This document shows, in pieces, positions 8,215 to 17,256 of a stretch of 64,000 nucleotides of DNA. The notes beneath the pieces were generated by a model that did no database searches, was not told the origin of the DNA, and worked only from the letters and a program-made list of their open reading frames with translations. The stretch comes from Methanothrix sp. (GTDB lineage: Archaea > Halobacteriota > Methanosarcinia > Methanotrichales > Methanotrichaceae): positions 1,240,001 to 1,304,000 of the forward strand of contig NZ_JADJJX010000001.1 of the NCBI RefSeq assembly GCF_016706325.1, read 5' to 3'. A program made the position numbers and the translations under genes. Positions within the stretch are counted from its first letter, which is position 1. Each line of letters opens with the position of its first letter.

Positions 8215-10287
8215 ATGCATCACTTGAAGAGAAGGACCATACCATTTACATCCATTGTAGGGCAGGACGATATGAGATTTGCCCTGATTCTGAATGCCAT
8301 CAATCCCCGCATCGGCGGCGTCCTGATCCGGGGCGACAAGGGGACTGCCAAATCCACAGCAGTAAGGTCCTTGGCAGATCTACTGGAGACCATCCAGGTG
8401 GCATCCGACTGCCCCTTCAACTGTAATCCGGAGAACCCGGAGGATATGTGCGACCAGTGCTATCAGAAGAGCCGATCAAATCAGATCACAGCAGTGGAGA
8501 AAAAGACCCCTGTGGTTGATCTGCCCCTGGGAGCAACCGAGGATCGAGTAGTCGGATCTTTGAATGTGGAACGGGCCATAAAAGAGGGGATAAAGGCGCT
8601 GGAGCCCGGCATTCTCGCAGCCGCCAATCGTGGCATCCTCTACATCGACGAGGTCAATCTTCTGGACGATCACGTGGCTGATGTGCTGCTGGATGCTGCC
8701 GCCATGGGAGTCAACATTGTGGAACGGGAGGGTGTGTCTGTGGCTCATCCATCCAAATTCATCCTGGTGGGGACGATGAATCCCGAGGAGGGAGAGATCA
8801 GGCCCCAGCTTCTGGACCGGTTCGGCCTGCAGGTAAGCGTTGCTGGAATTGAGGATGTGGAGCAGAGAATGCAGATCGTCAAGACCGCAGAGGCTTTTGA
8901 CCTTGACCCGGAGGGATTTGCCAGAGAATGGCAACAAGAGCAGATGGATATGAAGCAGAGGATCTCCAGGGCTCGCCAGCTTCTCAGTCAGGTGAGCTTG
9001 AATGATGACCTCCTCCGGTTGATCGCTTCCACCTGCATCGATCTTGGAGTCAAGACGCACCGAGCGGAGATAGTCGTTACCAGAACCGCCAAGACCATCG
9101 CCGCCTTCGATGGTCGAACTGAGGTCAGCTTGGAGGATGTCAGGAAGGCCATGGAACTGGCCCTGGCCCATAGGATGAGGAGCAGGCCATTTGATCCGCC
9201 CACGTTGAACAAGGAGCGGCTGGAGAAGTCCATCTCCGAAAAGCAGCAGGAACATCAACAGCATGAGCATCAGCAGCATGAGCATCAGCAGCAGGATCAA
9301 GAGCCCAAGCAGCAGAAGAAGAATGAGCAGCAGCCACAGGAGGCCTCGGAACAGAAGGGCACAGATCAAAAACAGGCCGCAAAGCCCCAAGAGAGGATAT
9401 TCGAGATCGGGGCACCTATCGATGTGCGTGCCATAAATATGCCCCGCAAGAGGGACCGGATCGCCCGCCGCAAGAGCTGTGGCAGGAGGATGAATACGCT
9501 GTCCCTGCGCAACCGCGGCCGGTATCTGCGCCAGAGGATGCCTCAGGAGGGAAAGGATATTGCCATTGATGCCACCATTCGTGCCGCTGCCCCCTATCAA
9601 AAGGTCAGGTCCGGCCCCAATGCCATCATTGTGAGGGGCGAGGACATAAGGGAGAAGGAGAGGGTGGGCAAGACCTCCGCAGTAGTCCTCTTCGTGGTGG
9701 ATGCCAGCGGATCCATGGGGGCCAATCAGAGGATGGAGAGCGCCAAGGGTGCAGTCCTCTCCCTGCTGATGGACTCCTATCAGAAGAGGGACAAGATCGG
9801 CATGATCGCCTTCAAAGGAAAAGAAGCCGAGATCATACTCCCCCCCTGCAGCAGCGTGGACCTGGCCCTTGGCCGCTTGCAAGAGCTCCCCACCGGGGGC
9901 AAGACACCCCTATCCTCCGGCCTCTCCCGGGCTTTGCAGCTCCTGCAAGGCGAGCTGAGAAAGGATGAGGAGAGCAAACTGATGATGGTTCTCATCTCCG
10001 ATGGCAGGGCCAATGAGGGAATGGGTGGAAAGATCAAAGACGAGCTGATGGAGATCTCAGAGAGGATAAAGCACCTGGGGATTCATACCATCGTCATCGA
10101 TACGGAGGTCGTGGAAAGCTCCTTTCTGGATATGCGCCTGGGCTACTGTCATCAGATCGCTGATAGGTGCCAGGGAAAGTATTATCCCCTATCCAGCTTA
10201 ACCCCCGAGTCCCTGCTCAGGATTGTAGATGAAGAGCAGAGGCTTCTGTTCGATGATGCTGCCATAAATGAGTATGCTACAACGTAA
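8215..10287 (+). CDS. Mg/Co-chelatase ATPase, ChlI-ChlD fusion with VWA domain
   Basis: A 690-residue protein joining the two small chelatase subunits. Residues 1-335 are a ChlI/BchI-like AAA+ domain with Walker A GDKGTAKST at 40-48 and Walker B ILYIDEVNLL. Residues about 340-395 form a glutamine- and histidine-rich linker. The C-terminal half is a ChlD-like von Willebrand A domain with MIDAS motif DASGS at 496-500. Such proteins energise metal insertion by the large H/CobN subunit, here most likely the CobN encoded at 2597-6403. The next gene starts a few bases after the stop. The fused arrangement replaces separate I and D (or CobS and CobT) subunits. Confidence 0.88.
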   Translation: MHHLKRRTIPFTSIVGQDDMRFALILNAINPRIGGVLIRGDKGTAKSTAVRSLADLLETIQVASDCPFNCNPENPEDMCDQCYQKSRSNQITAVEKKTPVVDLPLGATEDRVVGSLNVERAIKEGIKALEPGILAAANRGILYIDEVNLLDDHVADVLLDAAAMGVNIVEREGVSVAHPSKFILVGTMNPEEGEIRPQLLDRFGLQVSVAGIEDVEQRMQIVKTAEAFDLDPEGFAREWQQEQMDMKQRISRARQLLSQVSLNDDLLRLIASTCIDLGVKTHRAEIVVTRTAKTIAAFDGRTEVSLEDVRKAMELALAHRMRSRPFDPPTLNKERLEKSISEKQQEHQQHEHQQHEHQQQDQEPKQQKKNEQQPQEASEQKGTDQKQAAKPQERIFEIGAPIDVRAINMPRKRDRIARRKSCGRRMNTLSLRNRGRYLRQRMPQEGKDIAIDATIRAAAPYQKVRSGPNAIIVRGEDIREKERVGKTSAVVLFVVDASGSMGANQRMESAKGAVLSLLMDSYQKRDKIGMIAFKGKEAEIILPPCSSVDLALGRLQELPTGGKTPLSSGLSRALQLLQGELRKDEESKLMMVLISDGRANEGMGGKIKDELMEISERIKHLGIHTIVIDTEVVESSFLDMRLGYCHQIADRCQGKYYPLSSLTPESLLRIVDEEQRLLFDDAAINEYATT
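9241..9300 (+). repeat. Gln/His-rich coding repeat in the chelatase linker
   Basis: Short direct repeats of CAGCAGCATGAGCAT type encode repeated QQHEH units in the linker between the AAA+ and VWA domains. Five histidines fall within about 15 residues. The tract could bind metal or be a simple flexible spacer. Confidence 0.6.
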
Positions 10288-10291
10288 TGCG

Positions 10292-11143
10292 ATGATCGAG
10301 ATATCGGGCCTGAGCAAGGTGTACTCGGGGAAGAAGGTGGTAGATGACCTGGATCTTGAGGTCGCCCGGGGAGAGCTCTTCGGCTTCCTGGGGCCAAATG
10401 GCGCGGGCAAGACCACCACCATTCGCATCCTCACCACCCTCACCAAGCCCTCGTCCGGACGGGTTTTCGTCAATGGCATCGATGTGGCAAAGGACCCGTC
10501 CAGGGTGAAGTCGGAGTTTGGCGTGGTTCAGCAGCATTTGAGCCTGAACCGGGATCTGACCATAGGTGAGAACCTGGAGCTTCATGCCCGGCTGCACCAC
10601 CTTCCATCCAAAAAACGAGAAGAGAGGATAGCAGAACTGCTCGATTATGTGGGGCTGTCCGATCACTCTGATCAGCTCATCGATAGCATATCCGGAGGGA
10701 TGAAGAGAAGGGCCATGATCGCCCGGGCTCTCATTCACAGGCCCAAGCTCCTCTTCCTGGATGAGCCGACGGTGGGATTGGATGCCCAAACCAGACGCCG
10801 GGTCTGGGATCTCATCCGCAGGATGAACTCTGAGGGGGCGACGGTCTTCCTGACCACCCATTACATCGAAGAGGCCGAGGCCTTGTGTCAGCGGGTTGGA
10901 GTCCTTCATCACGGCCGGCTCATAGCCCTGGGAGCTCCTTTAGAGCTCAGAAGGAAGCTGGGAATGGTGGCCGTGGAGGTGCAAGGGGAGGCAAATGGCA
11001 CAACTTACAGCTACTTTCCGGATCGGTCAAGCGCCTCCCAGTTTATTCAGGATCTGCCAGGCTCAGAGAGGGTGATCATGCGACAGTCCAACCTGGAGGA
11101 TGTGTTCATTGAGCTGACAGGCGAAAGGGTGATGGGAGAGTAG
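10292..11143 (+). CDS. ABC transporter ATP-binding protein (DrrA-like, ABC-2 exporter)
   Basis: A 283-residue ATPase from ATG 10292 (MIEISGLSKVYSGKKVV). Walker A GPNGAGKT is at 34-41, followed by signature SGGMKRR, Walker B LLFLDEPTVGLD and a switch histidine in FLTTHYIEEAE. The C-terminal extension is typical of the DrrA/CcmA exporter class. An in-frame ATG at 10268 would overlap the preceding gene; I prefer 10292 because the conserved N-terminus starts there. The permease gene begins one base after the stop, so the two form a transporter. The substrate is unknown. Linkage to the chelatase gene may be only positional. Confidence 0.88.
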   Translation: MIEISGLSKVYSGKKVVDDLDLEVARGELFGFLGPNGAGKTTTIRILTTLTKPSSGRVFVNGIDVAKDPSRVKSEFGVVQQHLSLNRDLTIGENLELHARLHHLPSKKREERIAELLDYVGLSDHSDQLIDSISGGMKRRAMIARALIHRPKLLFLDEPTVGLDAQTRRRVWDLIRRMNSEGATVFLTTHYIEEAEALCQRVGVLHHGRLIALGAPLELRRKLGMVAVEVQGEANGTTYSYFPDRSSASQFIQDLPGSERVIMRQSNLEDVFIELTGERVMGE

Positions 11144-11144
11144 C

Positions 11145-11882
11145 ATGATCGATGCCTTCAGCATACTCTGGTCGGACCTGGCAGCGCTCAGGCGGCGCTG
11201 GCCTCGCTATCTTCTCACCACTCTGATGAGCCCTCTTCTCTATCTGGTGGCCTTTGGCTGGGGCCTGGGTCGGGGGATAGATATGAACGGAACCAATTAT
11301 CTTGATTTCGTGATACCGGGAATCATCGCTCTGACCGCCATGACCACCAGCTTCAATGGGGCCGGCACCAGGCTCAATGTCGATCGCCTCTATTTCAAGA
11401 GCTTTGATGAATGCCTCATGGCCCCGGTGGGACTGCCCTCCATTCTCCTGGGGAAGGCCCTGATCGGGGTGGTGAGGGGTTTATTGAGCTCAGTAGCGTT
11501 CTTGTTGGTGGCCTTTCTCATCGCCAGGCATATCCATATCACTCTGCCGTTTCTGATCGGGCTGCTGCTGAGCTGCCTTACATTTGCCTTTCTGGGGGTG
11601 TTGGCGGCACTGCTGGCCCGCTCTCACGAGGATATGGCCACATTCGGCAGCCTGATTCTGATGCCTATGACCTTTCTGGGCGGCACCTTCTTCTCCGTCT
11701 CCCAGGTCCCATTAGGGCTGAAGATGGCCCTGTATGCCCTGCCCCTCACCCACTCCAGCCAGTTTCTGAGGGCGGCGGCATTGGATCAGCCGCTTCCCTG
11801 GTCATCTTTTCTGGTTCTCTTCCTCTTCTTCCTGCTGTTTTTAGGTGGAGGGATGATGGCCCTTCGGAGGATGAGCGTTTAG
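11145..11882 (+). CDS. ABC-2 type transporter permease
   Basis: A 245-residue integral membrane protein with about six hydrophobic segments. It contains DFVIPGIIALTAMTTSFNGAG and later FGSLILMPMTFLGGTFFSVSQVP, typical of ABC-2/DrrB permeases. It follows the ATPase gene with a one-base gap and must be its partner. The likely function is export of a lipid, glycan or small hydrophobic compound; the sequence does not identify which. Confidence 0.87.
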   Translation: MIDAFSILWSDLAALRRRWPRYLLTTLMSPLLYLVAFGWGLGRGIDMNGTNYLDFVIPGIIALTAMTTSFNGAGTRLNVDRLYFKSFDECLMAPVGLPSILLGKALIGVVRGLLSSVAFLLVAFLIARHIHITLPFLIGLLLSCLTFAFLGVLAALLARSHEDMATFGSLILMPMTFLGGTFFSVSQVPLGLKMALYALPLTHSSQFLRAAALDQPLPWSSFLVLFLFFLLFLGGGMMALRRMSV

Positions 11883-11906
11883 CAGGCCCGGCTGGAAGGG
11901 GTCATC

Positions 11907-12887
11907 TCATGGAGGGATGAGCTCGCCCCTCTTCTCCTTGAACCTTATGAGATGAGAGAGAAGATCGTTACAGGGGGTTGAGATCCCGCTCTCCCTGCCC
12001 AGGCGGGAGATGGCCCCGTTCAGGGCCTCGATCTCCGTCCTCCTTCCTGCGAGGATGTCCTGCAGCATGCTGGCGCGGTGATCACTGGTGGGCGGGAGCT
12101 GTTTTTCCAGCAGAAAGTGGTAGTACTCTTCTGCATCCTTATGGGGTAGGGTGACATCCCGGGCCCGGCAGACCTGAAATATCTCCTCTATTATCCCCCG
12201 GATGATCATCCTGGTCTCCTCGTTCTCCCCCAGCCGGCCGTAGGGAACCTCTAAGATGGCACCCAGGGGGTTGAGAGAGCAGTTGTAGAGCACCTTTCCC
12301 CACAGAGCTGACCAGATCTCCTCCCTTGTTACCACCCTGGCCGGGATGCCGGAGAGCCGGAGGTCCTCTTCCAGCGACTGCAAGAGCTGCCGGTTCACCG
12401 GGCAGAAGGGCTCTCCCAAGAGGACGTCGTCTGCATTCACAGTGACCTTTGCCAGGCCAGGCCTGGGAATCTCCGCCCCGAAGATCACCCGCGCCCCGAC
12501 TGTACGCCCCTCGCCCACAAATCTGGCGATCGTCTCCCAGTTGCCCAGGCCGTTCTGGATGGAGACCATGATCCCATCCTCTGACAGGAGAGGGGCCGCC
12601 TCTCTGGCTGCATCCAGGGTGTCCTTGGATTTGACTGCGAGGAGGATGGTCGAGAACCTCCCCGCCTCGCTCTTGGGATCGGAGAGAGTCCTGATCTCCT
12701 CTTTGGGGACGAGATGCTCTCCCCAGATCCCTCTGATCCCCAACCCCTCCTGCTGCACGGCTCGAAAATGAGCTCCCCGGCCGGCAAGGGTTACATCTCT
12801 CCCGATCTTGTGCAGAAAGCCCCCCAGAACGCTGCCGATGGCTCCTGTGCCGAAGACGAGATAGGTAGGGCTCTGGATCTCATTCAT
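11907..12887 (-). CDS. panE: 2-dehydropantoate 2-reductase (ketopantoate reductase)
   Basis: A 326-residue protein with an N-terminal Rossmann motif FGTGAIGS (12-19), SIQNGLGNWETIARF, and the catalytic-domain pattern ALWGKVLYNCSLNPLGAI. It reduces ketopantoate to pantoate with NADPH in coenzyme A synthesis. Length and motif order match the ApbA/PanE family. It converges on the ABC permease gene with about 24 bases between. Other members of this family act on related 2-oxo acids, so the substrate call is good but not absolute. Confidence 0.87.
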   Translation of the reverse strand: MNEIQSPTYLVFGTGAIGSVLGGFLHKIGRDVTLAGRGAHFRAVQQEGLGIRGIWGEHLVPKEEIRTLSDPKSEAGRFSTILLAVKSKDTLDAAREAAPLLSEDGIMVSIQNGLGNWETIARFVGEGRTVGARVIFGAEIPRPGLAKVTVNADDVLLGEPFCPVNRQLLQSLEEDLRLSGIPARVVTREEIWSALWGKVLYNCSLNPLGAILEVPYGRLGENEETRMIIRGIIEEIFQVCRARDVTLPHKDAEEYYHFLLEKQLPPTSDHRASMLQDILAGRRTEIEALNGAISRLGRESGISTPCNDLLSHLIRFKEKRGELIPP

Positions 12888-12984
12888 TGGGGATCGATCT
12901 GTGCGAACGATTTAAGAGGATTTCGAAGATGAAGCGGGCATTGAATGCGAGATTCTCAAGCCGCCGCCTTGATGGTCTCATTTA

Positions 12985-13009
12985 CATTCCATTCCATTCC
13001 ATTCCATTC
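12985..13009. repeat. Five tandem CATTC units
   Basis: A perfect run of five 5-bp CATTC units lies in the short gap between two minus-strand genes, upstream of the ketopantoate reductase gene. It is a simple microsatellite and no function is evident. Confidence 0.8.
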
Positions 13010-13064
13010 ACCATTTGCGCCCGCCCGGCCCGATGAGGCTCTCCTGCTAGCCCCCCCGGCCAGC

Positions 13065-13580
13065 TCATGAGTATGCCTCCAGTGTTCTTTGGGCGCCCTC
13101 CTTCATCTTCTGTTTGGCCTTTCCCCGGCCTTTTGCTGAAGCCCCCGGCATCTCATAAAAGCAGAACATCCTGTCGGCCAGCTCGGCCATCCTCTGCAGG
13201 TGTGGATCAAGAGCCGGTGCATAGAGCAGGACTGTCGCCTCTCTGGAGGTCTGGCGCAGATGCTGGGCGATGCATTCCACCATCTCTCCTGCATCCTGGT
13301 AGAGCATAGGATCATGCTCGATGATCAGGAAGCTGTGGCGGTTCTCATCCAGGATGGTCATGAGCTGGAAGGAGGTGAAGGCCCGGCGGACCTCCAGCTC
13401 GGTGATGTTGCGATCCAGCCGGCTGAGAATGCGGGAGTAGTTGCCAGGGATGTAGAGGGTCCTGTAGCGCTGCAGATCGATGTGGCTGTTCAGGGCACAG
13501 ACCAGCATCTGTACCGGGGCGACCAGGACATTGAATGTCTCTTCCAGCAGGGAGACTGCCGGATGGAGTTCGATTTCCAT
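13065..13580 (-). CDS. Conserved-looking hypothetical protein, possible P-loop remnant
   Basis: A 171-residue soluble protein I cannot assign. It begins MEIELHPAVSLLEETFNVLVAPVQML and contains LYIPGNYSRIL, then a hydrophobic strand ending in acidic residues (FLIIEHDPMLY), reminiscent of the Walker B strand of RecA-like ATPases but without a Walker A. The C-terminus is basic (GRGKAKQKMKEG). Codon usage matches its neighbours, so the gene is probably real. It is the last native gene before the AT-rich cassette. Confidence 0.6.
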   Translation of the reverse strand: MEIELHPAVSLLEETFNVLVAPVQMLVCALNSHIDLQRYRTLYIPGNYSRILSRLDRNITELEVRRAFTSFQLMTILDENRHSFLIIEHDPMLYQDAGEMVECIAQHLRQTSREATVLLYAPALDPHLQRMAELADRMFCFYEMPGASAKGRGKAKQKMKEGAQRTLEAYS

Positions 13581-13813
13581 GGATGAGTACGGGGTGCTTG
13601 CAGAGATTAAAGGCCAAGCTGTGTGCGGGGTGAATGTGAGACCTCCCTCGGGAGCCTGTAGATACTCTCACAGCTGGGAACTGACAGGCTCTACGGCCCC
13701 GTCGAAAACGGTCACAGCTTCTTCGTTCCTTCCCAGGGCGGAAAGAGCCCAGCGATGGTTATATAAAGTCATAAGTTTCGGGGCTATACACGTGGCGCAA
13801 TCTCTCATAATCG

Positions 13814-13823
13814 CTTTATATTA
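13814..13823 (+). promoter_or_regulatory. TATA box of the AAA ATPase/protease cassette
   Basis: CTTTATATTA is centred about 27 bases upstream of the ATG at 13845, so transcripts would be nearly leaderless. A second TATA-like element, TTATATAAAG, lies at about 13758-13767. Confidence 0.55.
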
Positions 13824-13844
13824 TGAGTGTGTACATAAAGTGAA

Positions 13845-14735
13845 ATGGACAGTGGATCCAAGTTAAGGAAATTGATTGCTTCATATGGCGATAAAGAGGA
13901 ATTCTTGAGAGCTGCAGAAGAGATTATCGAAGAAGAAGAACTGAAGAGGAACAATCTCTTAGCTAGGGATTTAAGAAATATGCTTTATCGTCCAAACAGT
14001 TCTATTAATAGTTTTAAATCTTTGAAAATACCCGTTGATAATGAGAGAAGGTTACCATTATTGGAAATAAAGAAATTTAAGAAAGATTGGACAGATCTGG
14101 TCGTAACAACTAAGATTCGCAATTCATTAGAGAGTATTATTGAGGAGAATAATAAAAGGGAAATATTAAGTGTTTATGGCCTTAAACCTAAACAAACTCT
14201 CTTATTCTTTGGTCCGCCTGGTTGCGGAAAAACACTAACAGCACAAGTATTAAGTGGGATCTTAGGATACCCTATGGTTTATATAAGGTTTGATGGAGTT
14301 ATATCGTCTTATCTTGGAGAAACAGCCGGAAATCTGAGAAAGATATTTGACTTTATAAGAGATGGTAGATGGATAATCTTTTTTGATGAATTTGATGTTA
14401 TCGGTAAGCAACGTGACGATCCTTTTGAGCACGGAGAGATGAAAAGGGTTGTCAATAATTTCCTCCAAATGATAGATAATCATTCAAGCGAATCTATAAT
14501 AATATGTGCAACAAACCATCAGCATTTATTAGATCCTGCACTTTGGAGAAGATTCGATGATATAATTTTATTTGATATTCCTAATAAAGAAAATAGAATC
14601 AAATTAATCAAACGCAACCTGCGATCTGTCCGAACTACATCAATGGATTATCATTTACTTGCCGACAATATGAAAGGAATGTCCCCTGCCGATATCGAGA
14701 TGGTTTGTTTAAACGCTATAAAAGGAATATATTAG
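13845..14735 (+). CDS. AAA+ ATPase partner of the subtilisin-like protease (C-terminus frameshifted)
   Basis: A 296-residue AAA+ protein with Walker A GPPGCGKT at 123-130, Walker B IIFFDEFD (acidic pair 181-182), sensor 1 CATNHQ and an arginine-finger-like WRRFDD. The first 120 residues are a helical N-domain. The DNA is visibly richer in A+T than its neighbours, indicating acquisition by transfer. The frame stops at 14733-14735. One extra A in the run at 14720-14723 would extend it through a helical tail (about 34 more residues) to a TAA at 14834-14836, whose last base is the A of the protease ATG. This suggests a one-base deletion near the end. The core ATPase should still be made. Such ATPases probably control or feed the adjacent protease. 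Confidence 0.85.
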   Translation: MDSGSKLRKLIASYGDKEEFLRAAEEIIEEEELKRNNLLARDLRNMLYRPNSSINSFKSLKIPVDNERRLPLLEIKKFKKDWTDLVVTTKIRNSLESIIEENNKREILSVYGLKPKQTLLFFGPPGCGKTLTAQVLSGILGYPMVYIRFDGVISSYLGETAGNLRKIFDFIRDGRWIIFFDEFDVIGKQRDDPFEHGEMKRVVNNFLQMIDNHSSESIIICATNHQHLLDPALWRRFDDIILFDIPNKENRIKLIKRNLRSVRTTSMDYHLLADNMKGMSPADIEMVCLNAIKGIY

Positions 14736-16069
14736 ATAACAAGGGCACTATTTCAATGGATGATATTAATAAGCAATTGTCAAACCAGAAAAAAAGAATA
14801 ACATATCAGAAAAATTATATAAAGTTAAAAGACTAATGCAGGAACTTCCACACTTACCGTTAATCAAGCTAGAATCAGACTTGCCAAGGAGTAGAAGGCG
14901 CGGGCGTCCAGACAGTGATATTACTCCTAGAGGGCCTAAAGAGAGAGAAAAATTCAGAGAGAAGGCACGCGAAGACTGTGATAAAATATTCAAAGAATTT
15001 CAGCAGCTACAAGAACAATATAAAGGTCACATAGATCCAGCTCTTATATATCGGATCGATCTAAAGGGTTCTGTAAAATCCAGCGAAATTGAGCGACTTG
15101 GTCTAAAAATATTATCTGTAGTTGATAAGAAAGCTATTATAGTATTTTCTTCGAATAAACATTTCGATGATTTTTATGATAAATTGGATGAATATGTTAC
15201 TGATTCTGCAAGAAGAAAATACCCCTTTTTAGATGCATTCATCGATCTGGAAAAAATTGATGAAAAAACTAAGAAGGGACCTCATTTATCATCATATTTA
15301 TCTTCAAAAGAAAAAGCAATTGTAGATGTCGAATTTTGGTTCCTCGGAGAAGATAGAGATTCTGTCCGACAAATGGATAAATGGTCTCGCGAACTAAGAA
15401 ATATTGTTATTTACAATGGGGGTAAATGGCTCAGCAAATTAAAAACCGGATCTTTTTATGTAATGAGAATGGAATTAAACACGGAATTGATTGATGAGAT
15501 CATTAAGTTGCCCCAAATAGCATCGATCGACATACCGCCAAGAACTAAGCTATCTATTGCACAAATCAAAGAAGAATCCATAAGAGATTTCGATATCATA
15601 GAACCTTCGCTGGATGCTACTGGCGTCTTGGTAATTGACTCAGGAATTACCTCAGGACACCCTCTTCTGGAAAGAGCTGTTGGAGAAGCAAAATCTTTTT
15701 TGCGCGGAAAATCTCCGATTGATGAATGTGGACATGGAACATCTATCGCAGGATTATCACTATATGGCGATCTTGTTCAATGTATCAGTGATAAAAAGTT
15801 CTATCCAGATTGTTGGTTATTTTCTGCAAGAGTTCTTGATGAAAATGGTGAATATGATAATCAGAAAATGATAGAGTCTCAATTTTTAAAATCATTGAAT
15901 GTATTTTTGCGCCAATATCCCCAGATTAAAGTTATTAATCTCTCTATTGGTAATGAAAACGATATTATAGGTATTGGAAAGCGTCAATTTAGGTGGGCTT
16001 CATTAATTGATGATACATTGTATGAGCTGTCTGCGATCGGTAGAGACATAATAATAGTTATACCTTCTG

Positions 16070-16077
16070 GGAATTTC
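16070..16077. repeat. Target site duplication, left copy
   Basis: GGAATTTC directly precedes the left end of the insertion sequence and is identical to 17249-17256. Eight bases is within the range known for IS1-family elements. Confidence 0.92.
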
Positions 16078-16089
16078 GGTCGTGAGCCT

Positions 16090-17195
16090 CTAATGGGTTT
16101 GAGTTTTGTAATATGGAAAAGTCAAGAGTTCCTGCAAGCTCCAGACATGATCGATTAAGCCAGCTTGCTTCGCGGGACTATTGAACTTCGTTATGCCCAT
16201 CTCATTTCTATATTTTAGAGCACGATGCTTTCGGCAGTAGTTGAAGTGCGCGAAATATAGGGTCATTTGGTTATTCAATTCTGCAGTCTCCTTAGAGAAA
16301 CCTATGGTTTTCCTTGATATGCGGTTATTATCTTGTCTGCATGTCAGGTTTTGCCGTTCAATGTAGCTGGTAGATATCATTTTGTGGTCTATATCTTTGC
16401 CAAATATGATTCTCTTGACCACTTTTTTAGTCTACCGTTGACCCTCATTTTAATGACTTGAGCATATTGTAATAGTTCATCTACGATTAATTTAGGACTT
16501 CGAGGTCGCCCTCGCTTGCCTGTTGGTGCGAACGGCTGTAGTTTTCCATATTGCTTTCGAAGAGCTGCTGCATATAGTCTTAATCCATCTGTCACAAAGA
16601 GCGGCATTGATCTGAGTCTTTTGGCAGTATTTGAAACGAGCTGATCTGCATTTTCCTGAGATCGCTCACCGATAACATGTGAAAGCACCAACCTGCAATT
16701 TGCAGCCATGCTTATCCAGATCCAAGTTCCTTTATCTTCGTATTCACCTTCTCTGGGTAGTGTTTTTTCCCCAAAAGTCCATGCCTCGTCCATCTCTACC
16801 TTTGGGGTCTCTACATCCTTCAAGACAACTTCATTGACTTTTTCACTATGCTTTGCTGCTTTCGAGATCCAAGTGCTTACAGTAGATGGTTTTGACTCAA
16901 GGATCTCAGCTATTCCTAAGACACTCATTCCACGCATGGCCATTTTTAGAGCCAGCTTGATCTTTTCTTCGTTTGTTCTTGTGTCATAGAATGCAGTGTT
17001 AGTTCTATCACAGAATCTGGTACCACATGTGTGGCAAATATATTTCCTGACCTTGCCGGAGCTTATCTTGTAAGTTCCGTACACAGTGACGTTTCTTTTC
17101 CCAGCAATTCCAAATAGATTGCACTGCTCATTCGGGCATGCTACATCCAAGAATCGAGGCTTTGGACCTCTTTTGCCCATTTTGCTACACCCCAT
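16090..17195 (-). CDS. IS1-family transposase, two frames joined by a probable -1 frameshift
   Basis: The upstream frame (17195 to 16389) has a zinc-finger-like N-terminus (CPNEQCNLF and YICHTCGTRFC), a helix-turn-helix (GIAEILESKPSTVSTWI), and candidate catalytic Asp136 (EMDEAWTF) and Asp203 (VTDGLRLY). The downstream frame (16422 to 16090) carries the catalytic Glu in SYIERQNL and the IS1-like SRKTIGFSKETAEL. The frames overlap at an in-frame A AAA AAG heptamer (16422-16428). A -1 slip there gives one protein of about 368 residues with D-D-E in order. IS1 itself uses a similar heptamer. A simple one-base deletion in the A-run cannot be excluded. A TATA-like element just upstream suggests a leaderless start. 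Confidence 0.87.
16422..16428 (-). promoter_or_regulatory. Slippery heptamer for -1 frameshifting in the transposase
   Basis: On the coding strand the heptamer reads A AAA AAG in the zero frame (CTA AAA AAG). After a -1 slip, translation continues GTG GTC AAG into the frame holding the catalytic glutamate. Confidence 0.7.
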
Positions 17196-17248
17196 GTAGC
17201 ATATAGGAATAGGTTATATAAATAACAGCCGATTGTAGATTCACGACC

Positions 17249-17256
17249 GGAATTTC
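17249..17256. repeat. Target site duplication, right copy
   Basis: GGAATTTC, identical to 16070-16077, directly follows the right end of the insertion sequence. Confidence 0.92.

Larger units (their letters stand above)
16078..17248 (-). mobile_element. IS1-family insertion sequence in the protease gene
   Basis: An element of 1171 bp with imperfect terminal inverted repeats. Both ends begin GGTCGTGA when read inwards, and about 16 of the first 24 bases agree. It is flanked by perfect 8-bp duplications (16070-16077 and 17249-17256). The transposase is encoded on the minus strand and fills nearly the whole element. Perfect flanks and an otherwise intact host frame point to a recent insertion. 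Confidence 0.93.

Noticed and set aside
8476..9882. 468-codon minus-strand frame opposite the chelatase ATPase
   Set aside because: It lies entirely over a gene with Walker and MIDAS motifs, and its leucine-rich runs mirror the CAG repeats.
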